Positions 32,592-44,976 of a stretch of 64,000 bases of DNA are shown one piece after another. The position numbers were made by a program, and so were the translations under genes. The notes under the pieces were generated by a model. The model was not told the DNA's origin. It was given only the letters and a program-made list of their open reading frames with translations, and searched no databases. Positions within the stretch are counted from its first letter, which is position 1. Every line of letters starts with the position of its first letter. Source of the DNA: Moniliophthora roreri (taxonomy: Eukaryota > Basidiomycota > Agaricomycetes > Agaricales > Marasmiaceae); NCBI GenBank assembly GCA_001466705.2, contig LATX02000035.1:1054001-1118000 (forward strand). Direction: 5' to 3'.

Positions 32592-34825
32592 ATGTCTTCC
32601 GAACTGCTCATCGTCGCCGGCGTTACCCTGCTCTCTATGGTGGCCATCCACTATATACAGTGGATACAAGAGGACAAGAAGTTACCTCCTGGTCCTCGCA
32701 GGCTTCCATTACTTGGGAACCTCCTTCAGGTTCCGGTGCTGCGGCCGTACCCAAAGGTACGCACAAATCGACGCGCTTATTCTTTCCTGACGCGTATTTT
32801 ATAGTTTCGTGAATGGGCGAAGGAGTACGGTCCAGTCTTCTCGCTGCGCCTCGGTCCCCAGACGGTTGTCGTCCTCAACTCTCCGGAGGCAGCTCATGAG
32901 ATTTTGGACAACCGAGCTAGAATTTATTCCAGTCGAGCACCACCTCACGTTGCGCACGATATCATGAGTGACGGACAACGACTTGTGTTCTTGCCATATG
33001 ACAAGGAATGGAAGGTCGGTCTGATCTTTCTTCCTATCTTTTTGGCCTCTAAAGGCGGTATTTTAGGCCGCCAAGAAGACTTTGCAACCTTTGTTCACCA
33101 CGTCTAAGACGAGAGAAATGCGTACCACCCAAGAACTCGAGTCTCGCGTGGTAATGTTTGACCTTTTGAACCACGGCGAGCAAAGTTTTGTGCCCGAATT
33201 CAGGAACGTCGGCGACGAAGTTCCGGAGCGGCACTGGTTCGCCATTATTCGTCGCTATGTGAGTCTCAGTTACTTTGCACGGAACTCCGATGTCTAATTC
33301 TACTCATAGACGACAAGTGTGGTGATGTTGGCGACATACGGAAACCGAGTAAACCGGGTTACCAACAACCCGCACTTGTATGTTGTATTTCGTTATGAGC
33401 TATAGCTATCGCTAAATAAGCTTAATAGGCACAAGATCTACGATGTCCTTGCTAATTTCGCACACGTGGGACAGCCTGGAAATTATCTGTCTGTTCTTCG
33501 TATTACCTTTTTAGCGCTAGACTGACCCCATTCTTCAGTGCCGACGCATTCCCCATTCTCCGGAAATTGCCTGACATTCTGGCTCCTTGGCGTATTGCCG
33601 GCCGCAGGATGCATGAATGGTTTGTTCAATCTATACCATTGATCCTTTTCAGTCATACTCATACATAATGTTTAGGGAAATGGAACTTTGGGGCGGACTT
33701 CTCGAACGGTGCAAGGAGGAAATTCGACAAGGAAAGGAACATGTTACGAACTATGTCGTTACTTACTTGAGACAGCGAATGGATGCTGGAATCGATGAAG
33801 CGCCCGGTAAAGGCGTTCTCCCCAACGGTCATTTGACCGATAAATTGTTGGCTTACTGCGCTGGTACAGTTCTGGAAGCTGGAAGGTACGAGTTCTTACC
33901 ACACCCAGTGATGTCTTCTCTGAGCTTCGGCCAAACAGCGATACTACCGCTAGTACCATGCAGTCCTTCTTTTTGTTTATGATTTCGCACCCTCATATTC
34001 TCAAGAAGCTTCGTGAAGAGATCGACAGGGTCATAGGAGATGAACGGATGCCAGGATTTGAGGATGAGGGTACTCTGCCATACTTGGTTGCCTGTATCAA
34101 AGAGACCTTGAGAAGGAGGCCACCGACCATCATGGGTGAGGAGGCTATCTCTAACCCGTATTTTGTATCACTTCTGACGTGAAAAACGTCTAGGCATACC
34201 CCACTCAAGTGACGAATCGGATTGTTACGAAGGTTACTTGATTCCCAAGAACTCTACGGTCATTGGTAATGTCTGGGCTATCCACATGGACCCAGTCACC
34301 TATCCCAACCCATTCGCCTTCAACCCGGATCGTTTCATGGAGAAGGAGAATAACGGTACTTGGGGAAGCGGCCCAGATTACAAAGGACGTGATCAGTGAG
34401 TGCCAGACGGTCACTTGCCTCAACGATTTTGGCTCACTAAGACATTAGCTTTGTATTCGGATGGGGAAGACGCTTCTGTGTTGGACAGAACATTGCTGAG
34501 GCATCCCTGTTCCTCGTTCTCTCTCGTATTATTTGGGCATTCGACCTCCAAGTCCCGAAGGACCCCAAGACAGGTACATGCTTTCTTCTACCACTTTGTA
34601 CAGCTGTGCATAATGCTGAGCCTATTCGTAGGGAATCCCATCATTCCCGATATTAACGACGAAGATGCGACGTACACTGACGGCTTCGTTAGCGTCCCGA
34701 AAGCGTACCCACTTGCATTCATTCCTCGATCGGAAAAGAAAGCACAGATCGTTCGGAAGGCGTTTGAGCAGGCGCAGGAAGAATGGGAATATCTAGGATT
34801 GGATACGGATGATCGGTCTGCATAA
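32592..34825 (+). CDS. Cytochrome P450 monooxygenase
   Basis: An ER-anchored haem monooxygenase with many short introns. The N-terminal anchor is SELLIVAGVTLLSMVAIHYI, followed by the hinge KKLPPGPRRLPLLGN. Landmarks in order: EYGPVFSLRLGPQTVVVLNS, IYSSRAPP, the I-helix AGSDTTAST, the K-helix ExxR in CIKETLRRRPP, the PERF-like FNPDRFM, and the haem loop FVFGWGRRFCVGQNIAEASL with its Cys ligand. The C-terminus is YPLAFIPRSEKKAQI. Overall it looks like the large Agaricomycete group often annotated as O-methylsterigmatocystin oxidoreductase-like. The substrate cannot be inferred, and there is no biosynthetic cluster around it. All key residues are present, so it should be functional. Confidence 0.93.
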
Positions 34826-35168
34826 GAATGAAAGTTTGGGCAAATCAATTCATCGGCGACACTCGTTTTCAACCTGGATCTACGTAGAGTTCTGTTCTGT
34901 ACTTCTGTAATATTATTTGTACCAGCTTTATCTCTTCGTCTATTAGCTTGAAGGTGGGATTCACCATTGCTGGCGCTTGGTTGAAGCCTTAAAATCAACG
35001 CAAGAGCACGAAAGAAAATGGCTACATTTCAGGTGACCTTTGACCCAGAGCTAAAAATGTAGGGGACAAATACAAACACAATAGTAGTGTGCAGTAGCTA
35101 GCGATGACAGAATATATGTAGGCAAAAATAAGCAACAGCTTCCAGTCTCAACTTGAAACTTTTTAAGC
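34826..35168. other. Convergent 3' regions
   Basis: 343 bp between the P450 and carrier gene ends. There is no gene here. Confidence 0.4.
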
Positions 35169-37112
35169 TTATACATGTCCAGCGATCCTCTGAGGACCTT
35201 GAAGCTCCTCTCGTCTTTCTAGAACATACTTGGGTGCTTGTGGGTCCAATTCGCCCTGCTCTTCCGCTATAAAATGAATGAGATGTCAGATGGGGAGACA
35301 AGTATGCACGAGAAAGTTCGCTTACGTGCAGCGTACCAGAAATAGGTGATAAGGCCAACAATGACAACAGCAAAGGCGACAAAGTATAACCAGTATGGCT
35401 TGTAGTGCTGGAAGAGGAAAATGTTAGGCAACACAGTAGACTAAGCTGATCAGACACGTACGTAGAGGAAAAGACCAAAGAGCAGCCCGTAAAAATCGCT
35501 GGAAATTAGACTGAGGTTGTAGTAACCGGACGATGCCATGCGGTAGAGAATGGGAGCGACAGTGTATAGGATGAACATTGCCGCCGTGAAAGCGATGATT
35601 AGGCCAACTAGAAATGTGCCGAATTCAGCGAGGGAACGGTACATATGAAGCGATTCTTACTGTTCTTGCCATCCCAATTTGCAGTGAGCATGCCTTCATG
35701 TTCCAAGCCTCCCGCTTGAGAGCCACAGATGATGAAGCCCCACATGCCGAGCTGACCTACGACCTGGAGACATACAAGATCGGTAAACTATCAAGTGTAC
35801 GTGAAAACGGGTACTCACTTCGTATAGAGGCCTTTTGCGAACCAAGTACTCCTCAGTTGCGTTAGCTGTAGGCGATGCTGAGTTGATGTGGAAAGATTTT
35901 AGTCCAAAGAAACTTACTAAAGCCATATAACGTTGCACCAGCGATCTAAGGATGACGCCGTCAGTCGAAGGATCAAACCTTCTGATATTGAACTCACCAT
36001 GAAGCCATTTCCCTTTGCACGAGAAGCAGCCACCCAGGTCTTCGTATCGGTGATGATGTCGGATGCAAGGAGCATACCAAGACCGCCAATGCAAATGAAC
36101 ACGCCCTGAAAATTCGTCAGCGATATTGTATACCGTTTAGATTGAAATCGCACCAGGTATTGTGTCCAATGGTACTTGGTTCGCATATAAACCCACGAGA
36201 AGAATAGACAAACAGGTATTGCCCAGCTATAGTTGGTGATTAGCTAGGGTAGGTAATGAATGCATGGCGTATGACATACGAATCAAGGAGCATGCAGGAG
36301 AGAAGGTCAGTGTATTGGTAGGCTTTGACAACCATGAAGTTGCCTTCTACATCACAAGCGGCCAAAATACAGTCTAAAATAAAGAATTGAGTCCGCCGTG
36401 TTCAAACTGAGACTAGAAGTTTACGCACATTTCCAACCGTCACGCAAGACCATTTCAGCCCATCCTCGGAACCCGTCTAGAGAATCAAAATCATGAGCTT
36501 TAGAATTCAGATGGAGGGCGAAGAGACTGACATCTGTAGATTGTGAAGGGTGTGTAAATAGCGAACAGGGAAAAGTATCTGTATAGGATAGTTAAGGTCG
36601 TCAATGGCACTCATACTGTCTCAAGTGACTCTGAGACTCACAGGAACACCGATTGCGTCGTTGACAGCGTCCAATTCCTGCTCACTAGCTCCGTCGTAGT
36701 CACGTTCGTGCAAGTAATGCACAACGACACGACCTGTCCTGCCAGCAACGAAAAGGCAAATCTCTTGGTCCAAAGACTGCGAAACCGTTCTCCAAAGGAA
36801 CGAACGAACCCTCCAAACGAAGAATAGTCGAGAGGTTGTCTTTTCGGTGTTTCCGTCTCGTTTCTAACGCTCTTCACGTCCAAACTGGAATCTGGTCCAT
36901 CAATCTTATCGTCGAAAGAGTGGGACATTTCTGTGATCGTCTCGAGCACTGAAAGTGAACGTCGAGGAGGATCCTAGAATAATGGACGATTAACAGGAGG
37001 CTGAAGACCAGAGTGTTGGCCCGACCTGGACGAGTAACGAGTACTGAGCAGTGAGCTGCCGAGAGCTAGAGGCCGAAGGAGCACTTATGGAGCTGAAGAG
37101 GACAGACTTCAT
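35169..37112 (-). CDS. SLC35F-type membrane carrier (DMT superfamily)
   Basis: A ten-helix transporter-like protein. An upstream exon starting at 37112 (MKSVLFSSISAPSASSSRQL) splices to DPPRRSLSVLETITEMSH, then a polar N-terminus and LWTKRFAFSLLAGQVVSLCI. Later exons read MVVKAYQYTDLLSCMLLDSW (the family's YTSxTSxxLL region), AIPVCLFFSWVYMRTKYHWT, FICIGGLGMLLASDI, ATLYGFSNATEEYLV, NIGLIIAFTAAMFILYTVAP, and YYNLSLISSDFYGLLFGLFL. The end is PQRIAGHV. SLC35F1/F2/F6 members are poorly characterised (one human member imports a nucleobase analogue). The subcellular site is unknown. An alternative start at 36928 (MSHSFDDK) would drop the first exon. Confidence 0.87.
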
Positions 37113-38586
37113 AGCGGCATTCAATTTTAACAGGACCTGACCATGCGGAACAGTTTAACCAGATCAAAATATCGATCACTCGTCCAAAAGATTCACACGG
37201 AAAGCCACATGCAAAGCTCATAGTCAGTCACCACTAGTGTACAACTGATAGCAGTAGACTACATCTGCTTGGCATAGAAATTCCAAGGCTATCTAATGAG
37301 TATGTTACAGGGTAAAGGCCTGATGTGGCGTAGTTGATAATACCCATTCAAGATAATGGCAGGACGTGGATTCGGACAGGGCACCTGGACCAACCGTGTA
37401 TGTATGTACACATCACCTTGGGTCTTTAGATTGAGCAGCTGCCATTGGCACTAGTTTGCTCCTTGCACCTGCCAGTAAAGGAAAACCAAGCATGCCGGAG
37501 GACTAATTGTGACTAGTTGTACCTGTTGAAGACTAGACTGAGCAGATAGTTAGTAAGAGAGTGCCACAAACAGAACATGAAAAGGGTCAGCGACTTGAAT
37601 GGTTCCTGAAGGACACATCACCCATCGTGCAAACACGTCGAGTACTTTGCAGAAAGTTTGCATCACAAGACAAGTTTTCAGGACTTGGGTACTTACCATT
37701 AAGCGTTCCAACGCTCCAATCCCATCCGTGTTGAACACGAGAATGTAATTGAGGTCCGCAGAAGGGTCCAGTCGCCTGCGCAGCTAATCCTGACATACTG
37801 TACATAGCATATGCACCGCATAGTTGTCTGAACCTGTCCGTTGTTCCACTGTCGTGCCACAAAAAGAAGAGTGAATGACTGGAGAGTTGAATTTGAAGGA
37901 GATGGTGGGAAAAGCAAAGATTCAAAAAATTTCGACCGTGAGAATGCCACAGTAGCACCGGCGTTCGGGTATCATCGGCTCTTGTTCGGCCCAATCGATG
38001 TCCTCGCAATTTGGTCCTTGCAACCACTGCCACGTCCACTACCACACGGTCTACTCCCGTGCACCAGCCTTCTGCTGCCCCGCATTTTCATTCCTTGGCC
38101 TTTTTGCACTCTGGGACACGAGTTTATGCACTTATTTTATCCTTGGCGCGTCGTCAAGTCGTGAGGCAGCAACATGAGCTCGAAACACATATCCTGCAGG
38201 TCGACGAATCTTATTATTCCCATTGTGGTGTAAATCTTCAGCAAACGAGGCGGGTTTAATTGGTCTGATGGAAGAATAATGCGAAGCACCGGGGAAGACA
38301 ACTTCTGCATTGTAGCCTAAGAATAACCTCCTTCGGCTATTGTTCACTCACGATTCGCCGACAAGTCGCCTGGTTACCACATTGTCCATACAAGAATGGG
38401 GCCATATCTCCTAACGGCCTATATAAGAAGACCGCTAGAGCTTGTTATCGCTTTTCTGGGACCCACTTGTATATATTGCGGTCTTTTCCAAAGTCTTCCG
38501 TAAGTGCTTGACCGAGAGCGCCACGCCCTTCTTTTCATCCTCGACATCTCTTTTCATCCACCCTCATCAACTCGCCCGCTGTAGAC
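37113..38586. other. 1.5 kb intergenic region
   Basis: Short frames occur on both strands (for example minus 37587-38045), but none shows a motif or reasonable composition. A stretch at 37323-37380 faintly resembles a tRNA relic but cannot be folded. The last 170 bp are the GH16 promoter. Confidence 0.4.
38420..38427 (+). promoter_or_regulatory. TATA box of the GH16 gene
   Basis: TATATAAG within GGCCTATATAAGAAGACC lies 160 bp upstream of the GH16 ATG. The distance allows a 5' UTR of about 130 nt. It is one of few clear TATA boxes in the window, fitting an inducible secreted enzyme. Confidence 0.6.
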
Positions 38587-39816
38587 ATGCATTTCCTTTC
38601 TTTACTTGTCCTTTCCCTACCCTTACTTTCCTTGGCTGGCCATGGAAATTCGTCCTCTGCCTTCAGTACTCGCCACCAAGCGAAAAGATCATCCTCTAGC
38701 TGCAGACCTCGAGGATTGAAGTATAAACTTCAAGACAAGTATCGTGGTCAAGACTTCATTGAGTGCGTAGCCTGTTCTTCTTCTCTTGCATCATGCTAAC
38801 TCGACCCATAGCAAGTGGAACTTCTTTTCTGAAGCCGATCCCACTCATGGTATGGTCGACTATCAAACCAAGGAGAACGCGAAGCAGAAAGGCCTCGCCT
38901 ATGTGCAAGATGACGGAACCACCATTCTCGCCGTTGATAATTCCACTTGGCTCTCACCCGGTTCTAATCGCGCTTCGTAAGGTTCCACTCGATTCTCTCT
39001 CACAAATCATTCTCAAAGTTTGCATAGCGTCCGCATCAGCTCGCCCAAGACCTACAACCAAGGTCTATTCATCGCCGACTTCTGGTCTATGCCCTATGGA
39101 TGTAGCACATGGCCGGCGTGGTGGTGAGTCGTCTCTAAAATTACAACTGCACGAGATTAACGTTAAACACGTTTTGTAGGACTGTGGGTCCTGATTGGCC
39201 CAACGGCGGCGAGATTGACATTCTCGAAGGAGTGCACAGCCAATCAACCAATCAAATGACTCTTCACACATCGGACGGCTGCAAGCTCGCCCAGGATACT
39301 TCCAAAGGCTTAAAATCCCTCGCCTCCGGTATTGTTGGAAACCTCAACTGTGCTAGCAGTGGCAATGACAACACCGGCTGCGCGTTTTTCGACACGGACG
39401 ACCGTTCATACGGCAAAGGTTTCAATGATAAGGCTGGAGGTGTCTTTGCGCACCTCTGGAACTCGGAGGGTATCAAGGTGTGGTTCTTCTCGCGAAATGA
39501 GATTCCTCAAGACATTTTGGACGGGAAGCCGAATCCTGATGGTTGGGGGCAACCCAAGGCGTTTTGGCAGAACTCTAGCTGCGACATCAACAAACACTTT
39601 TACGACCACGGGCTAACGATCGACACGACGCTGTGTGGGGACTGGGCTGGAGCCACTTATCAGAGCGCTGGATGCCCTGGTACGTGTGCTCAAGCCGTTG
39701 CGGATCCGAGGAACTTTGATAGTATGTTCTATGTTCTCATCTTCGGCCGAATACTGACTACGTTTGTAGACGCTCGCTGGAAGATCAACTACATTGCCGT
39801 CTATTCACCCGCATAA
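38587..39816 (+). CDS. Secreted GH16 endo-beta-glucanase
   Basis: A glycoside hydrolase family 16 enzyme that should cut beta-1,3(4)-glucans of cell walls or laminarin. The signal peptide is MHFLSLLVLSLPLLSLAG. Exon 1 (38587-38762) ends in GQDFI-D and joins at 38812 to KWNFFSEADPTHGMVDY. The active site is intact in PNGGEIDILEGVHSQSTNQM (ExDxxE: nucleophile Glu, Asp, acid/base Glu). Family aromatic residues flank it: FWSMPYGCSTWPAWW before, and AHLWNSEGIKVWFFSRNEIP and KPNPDGWGQPKAFW after. The C-terminus is ARWKINYIAVYSPA. The Cys-rich stretch CPGTC is usual for the basidiomycete laminarinase-like subgroup. No carbohydrate-binding module or GPI signal is visible, so it is freely secreted. 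Confidence 0.95.
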
Positions 39817-40308
39817 AGCACATGCTACTCAAACCTCAAGACCATTCTTACGACCACATTCATTTCCTGTATCGATATGCTCCACTCGTTGTATTTATAG
39901 ATCCCGCACGTTGAACGTGCCCTACTCTGGATTGGATGGATATACGCGCCTCGTTTTGCTTATACGATTCATTTATTTCAACCTTCGTTCTAGGTCCCTT
40001 GACGAGCTTGATGCCGTTTTCTTCTTTACTATAGGGTTCTTGGTATATACTCGATGGAATACATTGATCTGGATTTTCCGCACATCCACCCGACGATTGA
40101 AGTGCTCCCCGAAGAGTAAATATGCAACTCCAATTCCCGCATTCTCGTCCTGCAGATTAAGGGCGCACAGCCCTTATGACTTGTAATATTGTTGCTCACG
40201 CAAAAGCGCTGATTTCCTGGCAGACGCATGGACGGCATGGCATTTTGTGCGACATGGAAGTATATAACATGTGTAGTAGGACATAGCAGAAACAAAAGTA
40301 CACTACCC
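39817..40308. other. Convergent 3' regions
   Basis: 490 bp between GH16 and RPL15. There is no gene here. Pyrimidine-rich 3' UTR-like sequence follows the GH16 stop. Confidence 0.4.
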
Positions 40309-40623
40309 TCACCGGTATCGGCGCAAGCTGAGGGTATTGTGTTTGCGCCATGTGGAGCGAGCAGGGGTGTGGTTGTAACGGTGGCCCTTGCCCAAACCAC
40401 GGTTCTGTGGATGAGTAGTGAGTGAGGAAGATGGTGCGACCTATGATTATACGAACCTGCTTTCCGATAGAAGTGAGACCACGAGCCTCCCTGCGCTTGT
40501 GGACAGGGTTGCAGATCCAATTGATACGAGGATCGCGGCGAATCTAGTTGAAGTTTCAGCGTGCAGTTAGAGTTGACGAAATGGTGAATACGTACGGCCT
40601 TGTGGGATGGGTCAACAAGAATA

Positions 40624-40657
<34 letters not shown>

Positions 40658-41128
40658 TCCAGTAGGAGTTCAAAACCCTCAAGTTTCCGCAGCGACGACC
40701 AACACGCTCCTCCGCCGTGCTCCTCAAGCCACGCTGGTACTTGAGGTGGTTGACACCCTGACGAACGGGTTTACCATAGGTGGCACCTGAAATTTCCCCA
40801 AGTCAATGAAACGATTTGATTTTTGACGCGATTTCGCATACCCTTGGGGACGGGCTTCTTGCGGTTACCCCTGCGAACACGGATACGGTAGATAACATAT
40901 CCCTGCTTAGCCTTGTAGCCAAGACGGCGAGCTTTGTCAGGTCGTGAGGGACGAGAGGCACGGTGGATAACATTGAGTTGACGGTATTCCCAGCACCTGT
41001 AGATGATTGCTCTTGGCTTGTTTTCAAAGTCAGAATAACCAGATTTCGCACCTCACACGGAAGAGGAATCGCAGGACATCGGACTGCTTTTTTTTGTAGA
41101 GTTCCCCGACGTACTTGTATGCGCCCAT
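40309..41128 (-). CDS. RPL15: 60S ribosomal protein L15
   Basis: A structural protein of the large ribosomal subunit. The start [19 protein letters not shown] is followed by [94 protein letters not shown], and [16 protein letters not shown] further exon gives [40 protein letters not shown], and the terminal [12 protein letters not shown]. Four or five short introns interrupt it. Composition is Arg/Lys-rich and length (about 203 residues) is normal. Introns of ribosomal genes often host snoRNAs, but I could not identify C/D boxes here. Confidence 0.97.
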
Positions 41129-41717
41129 CTTGCGGCTGGTGAAAGAGGAAGGTGCGTCAGTTGGAGGTGCACGACGAGCAAAAAGTCGGCGAACCTGTTG
41201 TTTTGAAGAAGTTGTACAGGCCGACGAGCAACGATACAGACTGGTGAGTGGAAATTACCTAATCGGGCAGTGGCTTGGTGGCAAACTGTATAGTTGCAGA
41301 AAAATAAAGTTTAGGCAAACTCCGAAGATAGATTGCTGTTTCCAAATCAAGTCGATGGTGGCGCGCGCTTACAATTTACCGAATTTACGCGAAGATGCTC
41401 TGCTTCGTATCATGAACGTTTAAACCTCGCTGGTGACACGCTCATCATCTGGAGGATAGAGCTGTATATCAATCCTCTCCTGATCCCCGGCCGCTCCAAC
41501 CGAGCAACCGAAATTTACCGACGATGCCTTGGCCAGAACCGACTGTGCTTCAATTGTTACGCCTGTCTCGAACTCTTTTCTACAGCTGTTGTTCCTTGGC
41601 ATAGTCATCGAGATATGTGTATAAATTCTACCGAATGCGTCTCAAACCAATAGCCTCAATTTCTTTATGTCTTTCAACGAGACATCCGATTTCCATCTAC
41701 TATTTTCTCGAGCTGAA
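41129..41717. other. Promoter of RPL15 and 5' part of RTA1 relic
   Basis: The RPL15 promoter must lie in the first few hundred bases. The 5' exon of the RTA1-like gene may begin near 41524 (ATGCCTTGGCCAGAACCG), but I cannot join it by splicing. Confidence 0.35.
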
Positions 41718-43055
41718 GATCCAGGACGAAGAACGGTTTATGGGTTCACTCCTACGTTCTATATTTGTGCTTTATATGTTATCCTATTCAGCATCACTAC
41801 CGGTGTGTGCAGCACTGTGATTAGCTGGAGTATTCCCTGACCTATGAACCAGTCGCACACATAATCCAAGCAATTTGGAGTCGATACTGGTTCATGATCC
41901 CAACAGTCGTACTCGCTGGTCTCTTCGAAATCATAGGTTGGGCAGGGCGGCTTCTTTCCAGCTCCAATCCATTTCTGGCATTATCATTTCGAATGCAGTG
42001 AGCCATTATTAACATCACAACAATGTCGCTCGTCTGATGCCCAGATGTCCAGGATCTCATGACTCATTGTCGGACCTACACCACTGCTTGCAGCTAGTTT
42101 CTTCGTTTTCGGGAGGTTCGCATTGTTACTCGGAAAGGAATATAGTCGCTTACGACCGACGCTTTGTAAGGAATCATAATCATCTATGCCTTTTCACAGC
42201 CGAATTCAAAATTCCTACTAGATACCTGGCTCTTTGTCTTTGCTGCAAGTCAAAGTCCTTATGGGTTATCTTGTGGTCTCTGAAATCCGCCCTAGGATGG
42301 CACAGCCCTCACATTACAGGGTGTTGGCGGAGGATTAGCTTCATCTGCGGAATTCAGATCCAAAATGTTCGAATTGGTGAGAATACTCAATGATCTATAA
42401 TATACTTTCAGAACTCCAACACGTTTCACAGGGGTCAAATCTCGTGCTTGCTGGAATTGCCTTCCAGGCTGGTATGTTCTATCTAGTGATGCTAACTCGC
42501 TGCTTTCTCACCGTACATCTCTTGAAGCTATTATGACTGTCTTTGTCGCTCTCGTTGCGGAATACGTCGTGCGGTACATATGCGATAAGCCCGTTGGGTC
42601 TTCACGCAAGCAAAATGTTGAATTCCGCAAGCACTCTCACACCAACGTCACCCAACCGCGCTCCCCTGGATAAGTGCACAAAGATACTGTTATCTGTATT
42701 GGTTCTGATCAATATCCTGCTCTTCATTCGGTAAATAGTTTACGAAAATATTTCATAATAGCCTGACATTTCATACAGTGCCGTCTACCGCCTGATCGAA
42801 CTAGGTGGTGGCTGGGGAAGTAAGGTTATGAGAACGGAATGGCTATTCAGCTAGTTGATAAATCTGCTGTAGATTGTTTATTGACTTGACCTGTTTTCTT
42901 TAAGAGATGTTTTCGACGGAGCCATCGTCACTCTTACGATGTACATCTGGAATTTTGTTCATCCAATGTGGCTACTTCGATCCGATGAGCTGAGGAAGTC
43001 TTCTTCGGTCATAGCTAGCATTGAGGAGCAAAAGCAGAACATTGTGGATGCTTAG
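41718..43055 (+). pseudogene. RTA1-like membrane protein, broken
   Basis: Exons encode an RTA1/RTM1-type seven-helix protein (family linked to lipid translocation and drug or sphingoid-base resistance): YGFTPTFYICALYVILFSIT, YWFMIPTVVLAGLFEIIGWA, LIVGPTPLLAASFFVFG, GVGGGLASSA, GSNLVLAGIAFQA, IMTVFVALVAEYVVRYICDK, ILLSVLVLINILLFIR and VYRLIELGGGW, and finally DGAIVTLTMYIWNFVHPMWL. Two lesions are visible. In the helix that should read QISCLIVGPT the Cys codon is TGA (42060-42062). And the frame of EYVVRYICDKPV differs by one from that of KILLSVLVLINILL, with no intron long enough between them, so a frameshift lies near 42600-42670. The 5' end is unresolved. It may be a recent pseudogene. Confidence 0.65.
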
Positions 43056-43145
43056 ATGAGTTGTTGAAACCAAGGTAATATATTAATGGAACACGAATAG
43101 TTAGTTCGAACGCAATGTCTTTGTATTTATCTGGAACTTCAGTGA

Positions 43146-43984
43146 TCACCGTATTGACCGCCAGTGAACCCTGAGGGGTAGTAGCGAACTATGAGCCGGT
43201 GCCTCGTGCGAGTGGAAAGTGTTGGACAACTTACAATACAACGATGTATACTTCACGGTGATTGGTTCCGATCCTGGCGTGCACTGGGAGGGAAGGATTC
43301 AGATATGAATTTCTCGGGTATTCAGGTTATTCCTCACATTTGCAGGAGGCTGTCCACCACGGGTATCTGTTCGGTACACCTCATTTGCCAAGGACCCAGC
43401 AATATCGGTGAGATACAACCAATCAATATCCTGTTCGCCAGTCGGAGCGGCCGTGCCATTTGCTCTCATGGCAACCATAAAGGCGTCATGGTCGCCAAGG
43501 CGAGAGGTCAAGTCCCATCGAGGGCTAGTGCCCGAACCAGTGACTGGGTTAGTGACAAAGTAGTGTTCACCGAGGGTGAGACACTTTAGAACCGGGTGGA
43601 TTTGTCCAAGAGCTTTGGCAGCAGACATGTAGGAGGGAACTTTCATCCAGTACTCGTACGACACGGTAGCGATATCTGCGAATTCAAGACCAATGCAGGA
43701 TATGTCAATAATTTCAGCAACGGCGCCATTAGACCTGTGCAATTTTTTTAGAAAGACAGTTCGAGAGTAGATTCCTTTGGGGTGGCTGACGTGTAGTTTC
43801 CTGAGCTGCTACAGGTGTAGTTCTGGGTTCCTACACCAAGGGTGATATAAGAGGTGGGATATCGTTGAGGGGGCAAAGTGCCGCCGATAACATGAGCATA
43901 AGAAACATCGCAAAAGGAGTAGTCATAGGGGACTGCTAGTGCAGAAAGGGCGACGGAAAAAGGGACCAGAATCTTGCAAAACAT
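43146..43984 (-). CDS. Secreted DUF3455 protein
   Basis: The signal peptide is MFCKILVPFSVALSALAVP. The mature part has the layout of DUF3455: TLGVGTQNYTCSSSGNYT (spliced to SNGAVAEIIDISCIGLEF), LGEHYFVTNPVTGSGTSPRW, DLTSRLGDHDAFMVAMRANG, AAPTGEQDIDWLYLTDIAGS, and LANEVYRTDTRGGQPPAN. After an intron it ends with GSEPITVKYTSLYFRYYPSG and FTGGQYGDH. Exons are about 43146-43193, 43232-43264, 43343-43734 and 43778-43984, partly inferred. Family members are secreted by many plant-associated and saprotrophic fungi, and their role is unknown. It is convergent with the RTA1 relic, whose end is only 90 bp away. Confidence 0.82.
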
Positions 43985-44976
43985 AGCGGGTAAATGTACA
44001 AGAGAAAAGAGTTGGGGAATAGAAGCGGGAAGGGAAAATGCCCTAGACAGCCCTATCCTTTGGTTCCGTGCTTGAATACTGTTGAAAGTTGAGACATTTA
44101 GACGCCAGGAGGTAGATAGGCAGTGCGCATTACCTAGTTTCCGAATGCCCGTTGAGGTGAGGCCGTGGGTTTTCATATCGGATGACAGTGCTCTGCTTGG
44201 AAGCACCGCGCTGTTCCCGGAGCACCCGAGCACGCATGAAGTGCTCCCTGAGAGAGACTACGGAGGCCAAGGGGAACATACGGGTGTCGTTCGGGTTCCA
44301 TTGCCCCGGATGTGCGTAGAAGACAGTGCATGAAATGAGCTTGCTAGACCCACACATGCCAGTGCGCCATGGCCAGCTCGGGGCACCGCAGATCCGACCT
44401 GCTTTGACCCTGCAACCTGAGCCAGTTCAACAATCACCAGAAGCAGAAGCCTCGTGGAGCTATCTTTAGCTTTTGGCTAACACCATGCAGCTGACCAGTA
44501 CCAAGTGGAGGGCAACGCTCTGAAACACAGCATCCAGACCGACTCATTAGCCTTTACTTGGGTTAGAGTACGTACCAAAGCTCAAAAACATACTGAAGGA
44601 CTCATTGCCTCAGTTCATGAGAATGCAGGGTTTAGCATTCAACGCTAGTCAGATTGAGTTCGTTGAACTTGATTGATTTGAGTGATCATGAGATGCCAGT
44701 AACCACCAGATGTATTTTGAGAAAGAAATGGGCTGAAGCAGTGGACCCTGTACAGTGACATCAGTTGGTGGCGAATCGCAGCTAGGTTCATTCCGGTAGG
44801 TTTAATGCAGCAGTCGATGAAGATGGTAGTCTCCTGTAAGCAGCCGATCGGTACCTTGAAGATGGTGGTTACGAGAAACGCGTCTGGCTGACTCAAGTGA
44901 ATCGCGACTCTTTCATCTTCCGCCTTCGAAGTTCGCAATTACTGGAATCAGATTTCAGCCCAAATTAAAACCCGGA
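43985..44976. other. Divergent promoter region, 1 kb
   Basis: This region lies between the DUF3455 gene and DIS3. No motif-bearing frame is seen. The minus frame at 44645-44938 lacks an ATG-supported start or homology I can recognise. Confidence 0.4.

Noticed and set aside
37323..37380. Possible tRNA relic (GTGGCGTAGTTGATAATACC)
   Set aside because: The start resembles the D-arm of the tRNA-Glu genes, but no acceptor stem, T-arm or anticodon loop can be drawn.
44645..44938. Minus-strand 97-codon frame upstream of DIS3
   Set aside because: The apparent start is not ATG and no homology or splicing was seen.
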